From Coniochaeta sp. PMI_546 (lineage: Eukaryota > Ascomycota > Sordariomycetes > Coniochaetales > Coniochaetaceae), in the NCBI GenBank assembly GCA_021432605.1, contig MU271145.1, forward strand, positions 1,550,001 to 1,614,000: 64,000 nt of DNA. Direction: 5' to 3'. Within the stretch, counting starts at the first letter, position 1, and each line of letters begins with the position of its first letter. The notes beneath the pieces were generated by a model. The model was not told where the DNA came from and did no database searches. It was given only the letters and a program-made list of their open reading frames with translations. The position numbers were made by a program, and so were the translations under genes. Positions 33,143-44,321 of the stretch are shown here, in pieces.

Positions 33143-34647
33143 CTATATCCCAGCTGCACTGAAACTCAGCAAGCTACCCACCGTCAACCCACTGACAAGA
33201 GACAGTCCCATGAAGCCTCCTGCAGCCTCCCTCTCGCTATCATCAACCCACTCTCCCGCCGCCATCATGGCAGCCGAACAAAGCCAGCCATTCGTCAGCC
33301 CAAACGGAAATTGCACGACCAACAGATAAAACAGGTCACTATCCACCACCGCGCCCCTGCCGCGGATGTTGCACAGCAGATAGAGCGGCAAGAAGAGCGT
33401 CCTCGCGACCCCAAACGCAAACAGCGCGGTCGGCCGGTCCCTCAGCCCCCACAGCGGGAACACGGCCGCCATGCGGCCGAGCAGATCCCCCAGGTTCCAG
33501 AAGAAGAAGCCGAGCGGGATGAACACCCCGGGAGTAAACAGCCTCCTGTCCGGGTCCTCGCCCTGGTGCACGGACAGGATCTTGCTCGTGAAGACGGGGA
33601 AGAACATGGCCACCAGCATGCACATGAACACCGCGCCGGAGACGAACGGCAGCTTGCGGAAGAGCCGCGGTATGCTGACGTAGCGCCTGGCGGCGCGCTC
33701 GGCTTCCTCGACCGATGTTATCGACTCGGCCAGTTGGGCGGCCATGCGGTGCTCGATGAGGGTGTTGTGCCGGCGCACGAGCGGGAAGACGGAGGCCAGG
33801 GCCAGCAGCGAGACGAGCACGGCGGTGAGAAAGTAGATGCCCGCCGCGTTGCTGATGGGGACGGGCTGGTCGTCCGAGCCAGAAGCCGGCTCGGGTTTGG
33901 GCGCCGACACGAAGAGGACGGAGGAGATCTGCGCCATGGCCGGGAGAACGCCGGCTACGCCCTGCCCGGTCATGATGGCTTGCGTGTATTCGGCCCTCCC
34001 GAACGAGCCGGCGTAGGCGAGGGCGCCGTTTTGGATCAACCCCGTGGACCAGGCCGACAGGCACACCAGGATGAGGATGATGGTCAGGTAAGCACCGGCT
34101 GAAAAGGACAGGAAGTATTTCGTCGTGAAGGCTAGTACGGCGAATACGAGGGTGTTCGTGAGGAGTCCGGTGGATATGCGGAAGGGGTACGAGGCCGAGG
34201 ACTGTATGTTGGTGAGGAGCAGCATGGCGGCCAGAGTCGTGAAGGTGAAGGTCGAGGTTATCGCGCTCTGGAAGTTTTCGAGGACCCAGGGGTCGGAGGC
34301 GAAGCGCTTTTGAAAATAGGGCGCTGCGGCGAGGAACATGTTCCTGGAGAGCGAAGAGGTTAGAGTGGTTGCGGACTGGGGGACCAGATGGGGATGGTTT
34401 GTTACCATGACCATAGCATCGCGACGCCCAGGAGGGCGAAGATGCAGTATTCCAGCCACGAGAAGGGAACCTCTTCAACCTCGCCATCGCTGAGAGTGTA
34501 GGTCGAACCCTCGATGGTGCCGCTGTCGTCGGTGAGGGGCTCGTATTCCGCCTCGTCAGCCTTCTTTGGCGGCGTGAACATTGCCTTGAGACGCTCCATC
34601 GCTGCTGACATGTGCGGCTTTGGCACTGTAGAGGAAGTAGCAGTCAT
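33143..34647 (-). CDS. Equilibrative nucleoside transporter (ENT/SLC29, Fun26-like)
   Basis: Two exons, 34647-34406 and 34343-33143, with a 62-bp intron (GTAACA...TCCAG) whose phase-2 join recreates LLGVAMLWSWNMFLAAAPYFQKRF, the diagnostic ENT TM1 region. The product has 480 residues and about 11 hydrophobic segments. There is an acidic cytosolic N-terminus with an EYEPL sequence, a large central loop (RMAAQLAESITSVEEAERAA) after TM6, and a C-terminal half containing FVSGAVFMCMLVAMFFPVF and FFFWNLGDLLGR. The C-terminal FPFGLTNGWLCSAAMM is another ENT signature. Members move nucleosides or nucleobases across membranes; yeast Fun26 is intracellular (vacuolar), so a vacuolar site is possible. 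Confidence 0.9.
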
Positions 34648-35479
34648 CGAGAAACAGTCCGCTGCGAGAGGTCGTGCGAGAAGTGGTCGATGTTATATCG
34701 CGATAAGGAAACGTGCTAGGTAATAGCCTCAGGTCACCGAGACGCCAAAAACGCGCAGCAGATAGCGCTAGGCACACGCGAGTGGCCTTCAGAAGCAGCC
34801 CAACTCAACTAAAAGCTGTCATGCGTTGGGCGTAGGTGAGGGTCACACGGCGATAAGATCAAGTGGCATGAAGTGATGAAGTGGGATGACGGAGAGAAAT
34901 GACGGAAAACGGAGCAGTCCGCAGAACGGACGTGGATGTCATGACTGTGACCCCGGACACGGGATCGAGCGCTCACAGTCTAGGCTGAAATGGGGAAAGC
35001 GCAGAAATGACCCCCACACTTGCGGAGCCGCAGCCGTCCGATTGCCGTCAGTCCGCCCGAGTCGCTCCGTTTTGGCGATCTCCGTTCCCGACCTCAACCG
35101 TCGCGAGGGTCAAACACCGTGGAGACGAGTCGCGGCTGACTTTTGGCTTCACGGCTGGAAGGTTTTCACGGGAACTGCGCGTGAATTACAGTGCTATCAC
35201 GGTCAAAGACTCTCTCGGATAGCCGAATGATACAATATCACCATGCCGAAATCGGCACAGGTCAAGGCCAGATATGCGACCACCCACATGATTGAAGTGC
35301 TCTGCATGCAAGTATGTCGTGCATTATTGATACTGCTGTTTCGAAGTTTGAATATATAAACAAAAGAAGTGTGAGGCTCAAGGTATATGCTGGCCCCAGT
35401 CTGAAACTCCCTCCACAACCACCGGCGAACCGCGTGCTCCATACGACCCTTTCATGCTGTTCTTTCTCCGTATTCGCGC
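34648..35479. other. Intergenic region upstream of the ENT gene
   Basis: This holds the ENT promoter and the catalase 3' flank. No supported frame. Confidence 0.4.
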
Positions 35480-37822
35480 TCAGATTTGAGAATCAAGCGG
35501 GAACCGATCAACGAACTTGAAAACTTTCAGACCACCCTCAAACTGGCCCACGAAATCCTCAACATCCGAATCCACAAGAAACACCCCCGACGCCACCTCA
35601 ATACCAACTCTGCTCAACGCCTCACTCGCACTGCCAAGCGCACCAACAGGCTTGCCCCACCGATACCCGTCCAGCAGAATCTGCCCGGGTCGACCAGTCG
35701 GATACAGCGCCGACAGCGTAGTAGCATCAAACAGGTGCTCTGCGCCATCAGCGACAACAATACCGTCGAACCCGGTAGCATCGGCCGCGGAGTACGTCTG
35801 GTCCACGTCCGGAGCGAGGGACTCGGCCACGACGGTAGCCACCACGCCGTCTTGGGCCAGGCGCTTCTTCAGCGCCGATGCTTGGCTGAGGGATGAGCTC
35901 GACGCCGTGCTAGCCAGCACACCAACGCGCAGGGTGGCGACGGTGGGCAGGGTGTTGTTGAAGATGGAGAGGTGGGAGGAAGAGTTGTTATTGTAGAACG
36001 TCGGATCCGGAGCCGGGGCGGACAGGCCCAGGGCGACCGCTACGCGCTTGGCGATGTCGTTGCTCACGCGGTTTAGCTGGGTCAAGACGTTCTGCTTCAC
36101 CTGGGGAGAGGTGAGGTGGCTCGCCTCAAAACGGATGGCGTTGATGAGAAACTGCTGCTCGACAGGAAGCAGAGAGTTGTAGAACAGTCGGGGCTGTGAC
36201 CAGTGGTCGTTGAAGGTGTCCGACAGTTCGCGGCTGAGACCGCCAGACACCTTGCGCGAGGGAGCGGTGAAGAAGCCCTTGCCCACTGTCTCGTTGGCTT
36301 GCGCCGGGAAGCCGTTGTTCAGCGTGTTGGGAGTGTAGGCGAACTTGTTCCTGTGGATCAGGTTCTGGCCCGCGCCATCGCGGTTGTTGTTGTGAATTGG
36401 AACCTTGGGGCGGTTGATGGGCAGCTGCTCGAAGTTGGGGCCACCGTGCCGATTGAGCTGCGTGTCGAGGTAGGAGAAGGTACGGCCCTGCAAGAGCGGA
36501 TCCTCGGTGAAGTCGATACCACGCACGATGTGGCCGGGTTGGAACATGATTTGCTCCGTCTCAGCGAAGTAGTTGGTCGGGTTGGTGTCGAGCTTCATGA
36601 CGCCCAGCTTGGTCAGGGGGACGAGCTCCTCGGGCACGATCTTGGTTGGGTCGAGCAGGTCGAAGCCGAAGGCTAGTTCCTGGTCTTCGTCCATGATTTG
36701 CGCGCAGAGCTCCCACTCCGGCCCGTTCCCTGACTCGACAGCGTCGAAGAGATCTTGGCGATGGAAGTCGGCGTTCTTGCCTGCCAGGACTTGGGCTTCT
36801 TCCCAGACCAGGGAGGCTTTGCCTTGCTTGGTCTTCCAATGCCATTTGATAAGCCTGGAGTCGCCGTTGTCCTTGACGAGGCGGAAGGTGTGCACGCCAA
36901 ATCCATCCTGTTGGTCGTTAGTAAAGCGGCCTCGTGTGATATGTCAATGTTGCCCAGGGTTACTCACCATATGGCGGTAACTGCGAGGAATACCGGACCC
37001 AGACATAGCCCAAAATAGCGTGTGCAACGTGCTTGGCTGGGAGCTGAAGAAGTCCCAAGCCGAGTCGTGGGCAGTGGCTGCTTGCGGGATCTCGTTGTCC
37101 GGGCTGGGCTTTACCGAATGGATCAGATCGGGGAACTGAATGGCATCTTGGATGAAGAAAACAGGGATATTGTTTCCGACAATGTCTGGTGTGGTGTAAG
37201 TCAGTCTCTTATTGTCTTGTCATAAGACCCGGGCGCATAAGACCTACCGAAGTTCCCTTCGTCAGTATAAAACCTGGTGGCAAAGCCATGGACATCTCTA
37301 GCAGTATCAGCGCTACCGCGCGAGCCGGCCACAGTCGAGAAGCGAACGAAAACCGACGTCTGCTTTCCTGGGGCACCCAGGAACGAGGCAGCTGTGATAT
37401 TACTCCAATCCGCGTAGCTCTCGAAAGTGCCAAAGGCACCAGCGCCACGGGCATGCACAGCACGCTCAGGTACCTAGATGGAAAACGGTTTTAGGACGAG
37501 AAGATGCTCTTGGAATCCAGAAAGCAGGGATACGGACCCTCTCATGATCAAAGTGCTGTATCTTCTGGCGGAAGATGAAGTCTTCAAGTAGAGTCGGTCC
37601 TCTCACGCCAGCCTTCAGACTGTTCTGATCTTCGATCGGCCCTCCGACATCAGACGTCAGAAAGCCTTGGCTGTCGTCTACCGTAGCCTCTGCAATATTG
37701 TCGTTGCTGCCCCCGGCTTCGGCACGGGCCTTGAGCGGCCCCGGATTGGCAAACGGGCAGCCCGCAGCGCTTGTAAGCACCAGAAGCGCGCTTACTGGAG
37801 GCAGGACTTTGGTGAAATGCAT
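35480..37822 (-). CDS. Secreted large-subunit catalase
   Basis: Four exons: 37822-37538, 37473-37248, 37185-36968 and 36907-35480, with introns of 64, 62 and 60 bp. The product is 718 residues, the size of fungal large-subunit catalases (CatB/Cat-3 class). It has a signal peptide ([19 protein letters not shown]) and a propeptide, then the catalytic core. Joining exons 1 and 2 gives [21 protein letters not shown] with the distal haem His. [33 protein letters not shown] and [18 protein letters not shown] (proximal haem Tyr) follow in order. From about residue 560 lies the flavodoxin/GATase-like C-terminal domain that marks large-subunit enzymes. It splits H2O2 in the secretory route or outside the cell. 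The exon 1 donor is GTCCGT, weaker than usual. Confidence 0.93.
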
Positions 37823-40461
37823 CTCGGCTTATACACCCCGAAATCCAGATGATATCGTTTATTGGAAAGAGATGAGCTGTAAGGTATGTATATCTTCAAA
37901 GACCAGATCTTTTCCAGATGAAATTGGGAAGTTACTCTCGGCTCAGAATATAAGACGTTGAGCACACAATGAGAGCCCAGAACTGCATATCTCTCGCAGC
38001 ATACGAGGTGCTCGGCGCGATTTATAGCCACGATGCCTATGTACACTCGTACAGCACCGCGCATGTCAGTGACTGCATTTTGTGCTTACAATCACAAACA
38101 GCAGCCTTTGTGCCAAGGACTGCTCGGTGTGAGGATGCCCGAGGCTTGCGAGAAAGGGACGGGCCTTGGAAGGTCATGCTCACTTGCAGATTGGGTGAGA
38201 ACTGGGAGGGGGGCAAGCGATGGACATCTGCTGTGTCCACTACTCACGAGTCTCCACACTCGCAGATCTGCAGGATGATGTCCAAATGTGTCAGTATCAA
38301 GGACTAATATTGTTGTTACTGTGTTGGTGCAGAGGAGGCCCCGGAGTCCAACATGTCTTGGGTGTAGTCGGAGGACCAAGCTGAACCAGTCTCCCTGTGG
38401 ATGTAGACGGAAGCCACTTCCCCCTACCAGGTCTTCACCTCTCCCCACATAAACCTGACGATACTTGGGACGAAGACGGTAAGCAGCGGTAAGGACATGT
38501 ACGAGGGCCTTGTACGAAACTATCCGCTCGAAGCCATTGGTGGGTGCTTGTGGTTCATCGGCGGTTGCCCGCTTGGCCGGAAATAGATCAGACGTGAACA
38601 TTCCGACCGTTATGCCTGGTCGTTCTCATAGGATGTTGAGGCTCACAATAGAGCCGCTGCGACTGTGACAATGCAGTTCAAATGAGACCACATAGTGTGC
38701 TAGACTAGTCTGTACCTGGGAATCACAGAGGGCTCTGCGTAAGATGTGTGATCGATGCTTCTTGGCTACCATTGAGGGAAATATCAAGTGCCTGGGTGAG
38801 TGGTGGAAGCTACCCTTGCCTCCATCGCAAGGCAACGTTCGGATACCCACGCCCACTGCCGGAACCAGGGTCAGCCTTGTCCCTCTTGCAGATGCCGATG
38901 TAGCGAAACCCCACAGTGTCTCTGTTAAAGTAGTCTTGGCCCGGCGTCTATCGAGTGCAGCTGGAGAGCATTTCACAGTGGTACAGCACATATGCTAATC
39001 AATATTGGAGCTCCCGTTGCAAATCAATAGGACAATGAGGCAAGTGCCACGTGCCGCCACATCGGGTAGTACCGCACCGATTTGCTGCCAAGGACCAGAC
39101 GTCGTCAACAGTCCTTGGAGAATGATGGACAGTAGAAGCCGGGGTGTAGTCTCCTTGCTACCGTGAACGCTATTTTGGGAATGGGATGATGACCTGGTCC
39201 GCGGGTCAGACCCGAGCGGTGGATCAACCACAACATTGTCTGCCAATTGAACAAACTCGAATTGTAATGAGCATGCACCTCACTCAGAAGGCAGCCGCCG
39301 GGCAGCTTGGCTCATCGTACCACTTGGATCAACTCAGTTGACTCGAATCTTGACCGACAGCTAGATTTCGTGATTTCAACTTCCATGCAGGTGTCCGCTG
39401 TCTCCCCGGTAAGCGTCTCTCCTGCACAAAAGTATGGGGCTCAAGTGCTCCGCTGATATAGCTCCGATGTCAACCAAATGGACGTTACACGGCATCGTGA
39501 TTACACTTCTCCGCTGCATGCTATGTGTAGCGTTGTTTCTGAGAAGTCCAAGTCAAGCTTGATTTGGTGTTGCCAGCTGAAGGTTGTCAGATTAAGTATA
39601 CTGTCTTTAAGAGCATTTTAACTGATTTTTCTGTGCCTTCGAAACTCCTGCAGCGACTTGTGACATAGGGAGGGCTTTGCCATAAGCGCCTGAATCTTCG
39701 GACGATTAATGACTTTGACAGGTCCGCATGGTTTATTTGGACTTCAAAATCCTTGAGATCGGATGGAGAGGCTTAGATTCTGATGAGACGCACTTCAAGC
39801 CTCGGCCAAGTCCATCAATGAACATATGAGTGGCACCTCGGACATCGGCGAGTTGTGAAAGCTATGCCGACTCTCGTGGTGACCCTCTCGTGGTGACCGA
39901 GAGCTGAGCGGACATAAGTCGATGACCGTGTTCGGTGCTCTCGATGCCAAGGACTTTTGATCGGACATCAGACGGCGAAGAGCAGAGGCTACACGATCAA
40001 TTCCTACAGCAGTCGCGCTCAAAGAAGAAGTTGGGCCTGCAGTTACGTGACTGAGTGCCTAGTCGAAGCACGCCATCCGCAATCATCTGAACAAATGACA
40101 CTGCAAGCAGAAGAGCGTATATGCATGTCTGGGTAGGACACTGGTCTTACGAGTACCTTTCCTTGGAAGCTGCAAATTGGAGGTGGGAATGACTACCTCT
40201 AGTGAAATTCAACCATCTGTGTAACACCGTGAAGGAAGACTGTCCTTTACAAGTGGTCCAATCAGAAGGGGTCTATTATGCTGACAGCAACCACATCACA
40301 TTCGAATTCTCACCATACGTTGTCTCTACGAGATTAACTCTCACTAACAAAGGGGCATAAGTGTTCTTCTATAAGTGACAAATGGTATCATACAACCTAA
40401 CCGAGTTATCTAGTACACGGGAGCGCCCGAATATAACATCAATACCTTGAAGTCTCATCCC
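37823..40461. other. Long intergenic region upstream of catalase
   Basis: 2.6 kb. The left end is the catalase promoter. The minus-strand frames 38092-38601, 38626-38991 and 39795-40022 are open but have no domain. The last (SATAVGIDRVASALRRLM) is protein-like over about 25 residues and might be a gene relic. TCGTGGTGACC occurs twice at 39874-39899. Confidence 0.35.
38021..38026 (-). promoter_or_regulatory. TATA box of the catalase gene
   Basis: On the minus strand TATAAA lies 200 bp before the catalase ATG, consistent with a leader of about 170 nt. Confidence 0.4.
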
Positions 40462-41997
40462 TCAATCCAGAGCCCTGGTTTTCCGCCTTGGCGACCTCCG
40501 CAGATGCACGTCATGTAACGTGGAGGCCTCGATGATACTCTCATTCAGCGTCGTCGATGCACCGTCCTCACCTACAAAACTCCCCTCCCCAACCAGCTGC
40601 TCCTCCATAATCCACCCGCAGTCAACCGCAAACCTCACCACGTCCCCAGCGCTCGAAAACGACAGTATCGTCCGCGGCGCCTCAGGGTTGAGATGCAACC
40701 ACATCTCCTTGGTAGCCTTCTTGAACTGCGTTAACACTTTCTTTTCCCCCCCAAAGTTATCCACCAAATACTGATAAATGTATGCCAACCACAGCACATT
40801 AGTGTAAGGATAATACCGCGTCCAGCTTATCTTCCCGCCATCAATTCCAACATCGTAAGACTTGTTGTGAGACTTTGGCGGGAGACAAACACGGTCCCCC
40901 GTGAGCAGGAACGAGCGCATCTGCCTGTAGACTTTACACTGCGGCGCGTGCGTGCTGGTGAAAATACTCAGGTCCTTCTCGAGATCGTAGGCGACCGCCT
41001 CGCCCCCCTCGGCGCGAGAGAGGCCGTAGTCGAGGATCGTGATGTCGAGTCCCGAGTAGCCAAACTGGCAAGGACTGCTGTCGGATTTGGTGCTCGGCGG
41101 GCCGGTCTGGCGGATGCACAGGTTGCCCTCGTGCAGGTCGCGATGCTCGAATTTTGCGAGGTCCTCGGCCCGGGCTAGCGCGATGGCGGTGTGGAAGAAG
41201 ATGTCCCAGAGCTGGGTCGCGTTCTCGAGGGCGAAGTCCTCCAATGCTTTGCCCGCATCACCCAGCTCAACTACCATAAATCGAGTGCTGTCTAGGTATC
41301 TGCTTGGAGAAGGGTAGAACTGCAGCCTGTCCGGGTCTTGCCTCTTCGCTCTCCGGTGGAAGGACTGGTGCGTTTCTAGTAGCGCTTTGGACGCTTTGCC
41401 TTGGACGACATAACGCTCCTTGTACACCACGAAACCGGGTATGTCGGCCAGCCATTCTGAGATCCTCAGTTCGCCTGCGAGATCGTCTTCTGAATGTGGC
41501 TCTTCGTCCACCAGGCCGGAATTTTGCTGTGTTTTTGTCTGTGGCTTTATGGGGGACTCGAGACGGATGACCTTGATGATGCTGGTGCCCCTGATGTTGG
41601 TGACGCGATATACCTCGGCATAAGATGCTTCTGCTATCTTTTCTATCCGGTCTCCGAAGGAGCAGACATCGTCCCAAGTGAGTATTCGTAAGGTTTCCTC
41701 TGCTGATGTCGTGTAATCGATGATGGATGATAGTTTCTCTTGCCCTGTATCCGGCTCGGCCGGTTGCTCAAGGGTTGATATTGGTTGTTCAACATTAGGC
41801 GTCTCATCGTCCTGGTCTGGCTGCTGAGCATCCAGAGATATGGCAACGAACTTCTCTGCCAATTCACCGATAGAGCCTCCTAGCTGTGGTTTAGTCTTGT
41901 TGCCCTTGATCGGACTTCTTGGCAGCTCAGCAAAGAGCTGCTCCGATACTATGGGTTTCGTTCTTGCTTTGCCATATTTCCTGACAGGCCTAGACAT
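40462..41997 (-). CDS. Haspin-like serine/threonine protein kinase
   Basis: The intronless ORF encodes 511 residues. Residues 1-110 are a charged, probably disordered N-terminus. The kinase part begins with DDVCSFGDRIEKIAEASYAEVYRV, a divergent glycine loop, followed by IIKVIRLES with the catalytic Lys. The catalytic loop is HRDLHEGN and the metal site is ILDYGLSR: DYG in place of DFG is a haspin hallmark, as is the long insert between LRISEWLADIPGF and the catalytic loop. The C-lobe contains VLWLAYIYQYLV and ends with the roughly 60-residue haspin C-terminal segment. Haspins phosphorylate histone H3 Thr3 at mitotic centromeres. The protein is smaller than animal haspins, as in most fungi. 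It is divergent from the CCDC47-type gene. Confidence 0.88.
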   Translation of the reverse strand: MSRPVRKYGKARTKPIVSEQLFAELPRSPIKGNKTKPQLGGSIGELAEKFVAISLDAQQPDQDDETPNVEQPISTLEQPAEPDTGQEKLSSIIDYTTSAEETLRILTWDDVCSFGDRIEKIAEASYAEVYRVTNIRGTSIIKVIRLESPIKPQTKTQQNSGLVDEEPHSEDDLAGELRISEWLADIPGFVVYKERYVVQGKASKALLETHQSFHRRAKRQDPDRLQFYPSPSRYLDSTRFMVVELGDAGKALEDFALENATQLWDIFFHTAIALARAEDLAKFEHRDLHEGNLCIRQTGPPSTKSDSSPCQFGYSGLDITILDYGLSRAEGGEAVAYDLEKDLSIFTSTHAPQCKVYRQMRSFLLTGDRVCLPPKSHNKSYDVGIDGGKISWTRYYPYTNVLWLAYIYQYLVDNFGGEKKVLTQFKKATKEMWLHLNPEAPRTILSFSSAGDVVRFAVDCGWIMEEQLVGEGSFVGEDGASTTLNESIIEASTLHDVHLRRSPRRKTRALD

Positions 41998-42378
41998 TAT
42001 TCTAATAATATGTCGGATAACGGAGAAGAGAAATACCCTGAATGAAGTTCAAAGCATGCCTTTTGGGTGTAAATGGTGTGTTCTAGACTGGTTATTTGCA
42101 ATATCACCGTCCTGTAACACGTGCTCCAAAGCCTCCTTTGGCGATGTTTAGAGGCTACATCGCGTTGGAGGGGCAACCACCCGGACAAACTACTCCCTCG
42201 ACCGGTCTCCGCTACGTACCCCCAGGATCTGGACCCCAACGCACGGACCAGATCCGACAGTGCGGGACACCCAATTTCGATTTTCTTTCTGGCCAGAGCT
42301 CGAATTGAACTGAAGCTCCTCTTCGAGCTCCGCAAGTGAGTTTAACGACACTTCATCCCATCACTCACAACGACAATC
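41998..42378. promoter_or_regulatory. Divergent promoter, haspin / CCDC47-type gene
   Basis: 381 bp between two start codons on opposite strands must contain both promoters. No TATA box stands out, as is usual for housekeeping genes. Confidence 0.4.
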
Positions 42379-43893
42379 ATGGCGCAGCTGCTGAACAACC
42401 TCTTCGGAGGCAGCAAGACCACCGCCAAGGCTATCCCAACAGGGGATTCCGGTAAGTCTTTTTGTCTCATCTTGGTCAGACATTGAATTGTCGCCGCAAC
42501 GCACAATGACGCAACGCTAACGAAACCCCCTTTTTTGCTACCAGACTTTGCCGACTTCGCAGACGCACCAGCGCCAGCACCACCTGTCTCTCCCGTCGAC
42601 TCAACTGGCACATCTCCAAACCTCGCACGTGGCCCAGCCGTCACTACCGTCCCGTACACAAAATGGTACAACGTCCACGAGCGACATTCCCTCTCCGAGT
42701 TCCGCGCCGAGGGCATCATCCTCTCTGTTCTGGCCGTGGTCCTCCTGCTTCATCTCTTCGGCGCCCGTCTTAACCGTGAAAAGGCCCGCAAGTGGGCGCG
42801 CGCCCACGCCAGGCCTCTGGCGGATCAGTTTGCCCTCGTCGGTTTCGAGCCCGTCTCGCCAGGCGCAGCCGACAAGACCGGCGATGAGCTGATCCAGACC
42901 CTGGCCGAGGCAAATGCCGCGCGCGGAGACGACATCCTGCGAGAGAAGAGTCTGTTCGAGTTCGCCACTTATGCGACGGGTCGCCAGAACGTAGCCTTCG
43001 TCGATGTCAAGCTCACGCTCAAGAAGCGGTTCAACCCCATCGTCACCTTCATCGAGGCCACCGTCGGCTTCTTCTGGGACACCTTTGCGGCCCCTGAGGA
43101 CACGTGCGAGGCTTTCTTGTATCCCTTTGACGGCAAGGAGGCGCTGACCGTCCCGGGCCTCCCCGGTGCGGCCGAGCTCAAGGCTCAGCAGAGCAAGAGC
43201 GCCTACGATGGCTTCGTCTGGGCCATCGTCAACAAGGAGCGCATGAAGCAGTTCCGCGAGGAGCGTTACGACCTGTCCATCACCTTGACCAAGGATAACC
43301 CCAAGCTACCGGCCTGGTTGACGGTCATGACTGAGAGCGCGGAGATCACCGATGCCATGCTTACCCCTGAGCTGATCAAGGCTGCCGAGCAGGCAGGCGA
43401 GCTGTTGGATTACCTGATCATCACCGACCAGCCTGTTGAGAGGCCCAAGACGTATGTGCTACTCCTCCTCCCCTCCATCTTCACACGCTCTCATAACAAA
43501 CTAACATGTCAAATCCCAAGCCTCGACGAAACCGTCCCCCGCAAGCGCATCTTCCTCAAGTACCGCCTCCCCGGCAACAACGACTACACCTCCCTCGTCC
43601 CCATCTTCAGCTACTTCCTGTCCCTCGCCGACTTGCTGGTGAAGCAGGCCCACTTCCGCCCCAACGTGACCCGCACCCTGAAGGAGGTCCGCGACAAGCA
43701 GATCAACCGCATCAAGAAGGAGGCCGAGGACGAGAAGGCCGAGGAGCGCGCGATCGAGCGCGAGAAGGCCAAGAAGGCGGAGCGCGACGCCAAGCTCGCC
43801 AGCCTCGACGCCAAGCAGCAGAAGAAGTACCTCGAAAAGGAGCGCGAGAAGGAGATGCGCAAACAGACGAAGCGGTCCACTACTCGGGCTTAG
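42379..43893 (+). CDS. CCDC47/DUF1682-family ER membrane protein
   Basis: Three exons: 42379-42451, 42545-43451 and 43521-43893, with introns of 93 and 69 bp (GTAAGT, GTATGT donors). The product is 450 residues. A short acidic N-terminus precedes one membrane segment at about residues 85-105 (ILSVLAVVLLLHLFGA). The DUF1682 domain follows, with REKSLFEFATYATGRQNVAF, EDTCEAFLYPFDGKEALTV and FVWAIVNKERMKQFREERYDL. The C-terminal 70 residues are a highly charged helix rich in Lys, Glu and Arg (EKAEERAIEREKAKKAER). Human CCDC47 is a subunit of the PAT complex that helps insert multi-spanning proteins at the ER translocon and has also been linked to Ca2+ handling. The fungal role is inferred from the family. 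Confidence 0.87.
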
Positions 43894-44258
43894 ATCTGCG
43901 CTGTGTCGGGGATGGCTGACTCCTTGGATTGGGCTTTCTGTGGCGGGGGGCTAATTTGTCTTGTAATGTCGGGAGGTTGTTATTGAAAAGGGTAGGGACC
44001 GGAGTGGGGAGAGTGGTGGTTAGGGAAGGTGTGTCATTTCTTGTATTTGATACCGTGTAGTTACTTACGGCGGATAGTGCTAATAATGACTCTATCAGAG
44101 TTCGTGATATCAAGAAACACCTGAGAACCAAATTCAGTGCCGTAACCCCGTAGGAAAGATGCCTCCGTCATAATGACCAGACCTTCGGCCATTCGGACTC
44201 CTTTCCGCATGACCTGCTCCTTCATTCCTACATGGACCGCACCAAGCGAACAACTGCC
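43894..44258. other. Intergenic region before the split 5S gene
   Basis: 3' flank of the CCDC47-type gene. No gene is seen. Confidence 0.4.
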
Positions 44259-44321
44259 ACGTACGACCACAGATGCCGGAGAACTCGGGATCCCGTCCGC
44301 TCTCCCATGGATTAGCCGGCG
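44259..44321 (+). rRNA. 5S rRNA gene, 5' half (63 nt)
   Basis: The sequence starts ACGTACGACC and contains GGGATCCCGTCCGCTCTCCC followed by ATTAGCCGGCG. These are nucleotides 1-63 of a fungal 5S rRNA, with helix I 5' strand, helix III loop and the A-box side of the internal promoter. The match stops abruptly after CCGGCG. The rest of the gene is at 46316. The copy cannot make a normal 5S rRNA here because the internal Pol III promoter is split. Confidence 0.88.

Noticed and set aside
33311-34102. 263-codon plus-strand frame
   Set aside because: It is antisense to the ENT transporter, whose frame has conserved motifs and a spliced join.
39795-40022. Minus-strand frame with SATAVGIDRVASALRRLM
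   Set aside because: Protein-like over a short stretch only, with no start, no partner exon and no recognised family; at most a relic.
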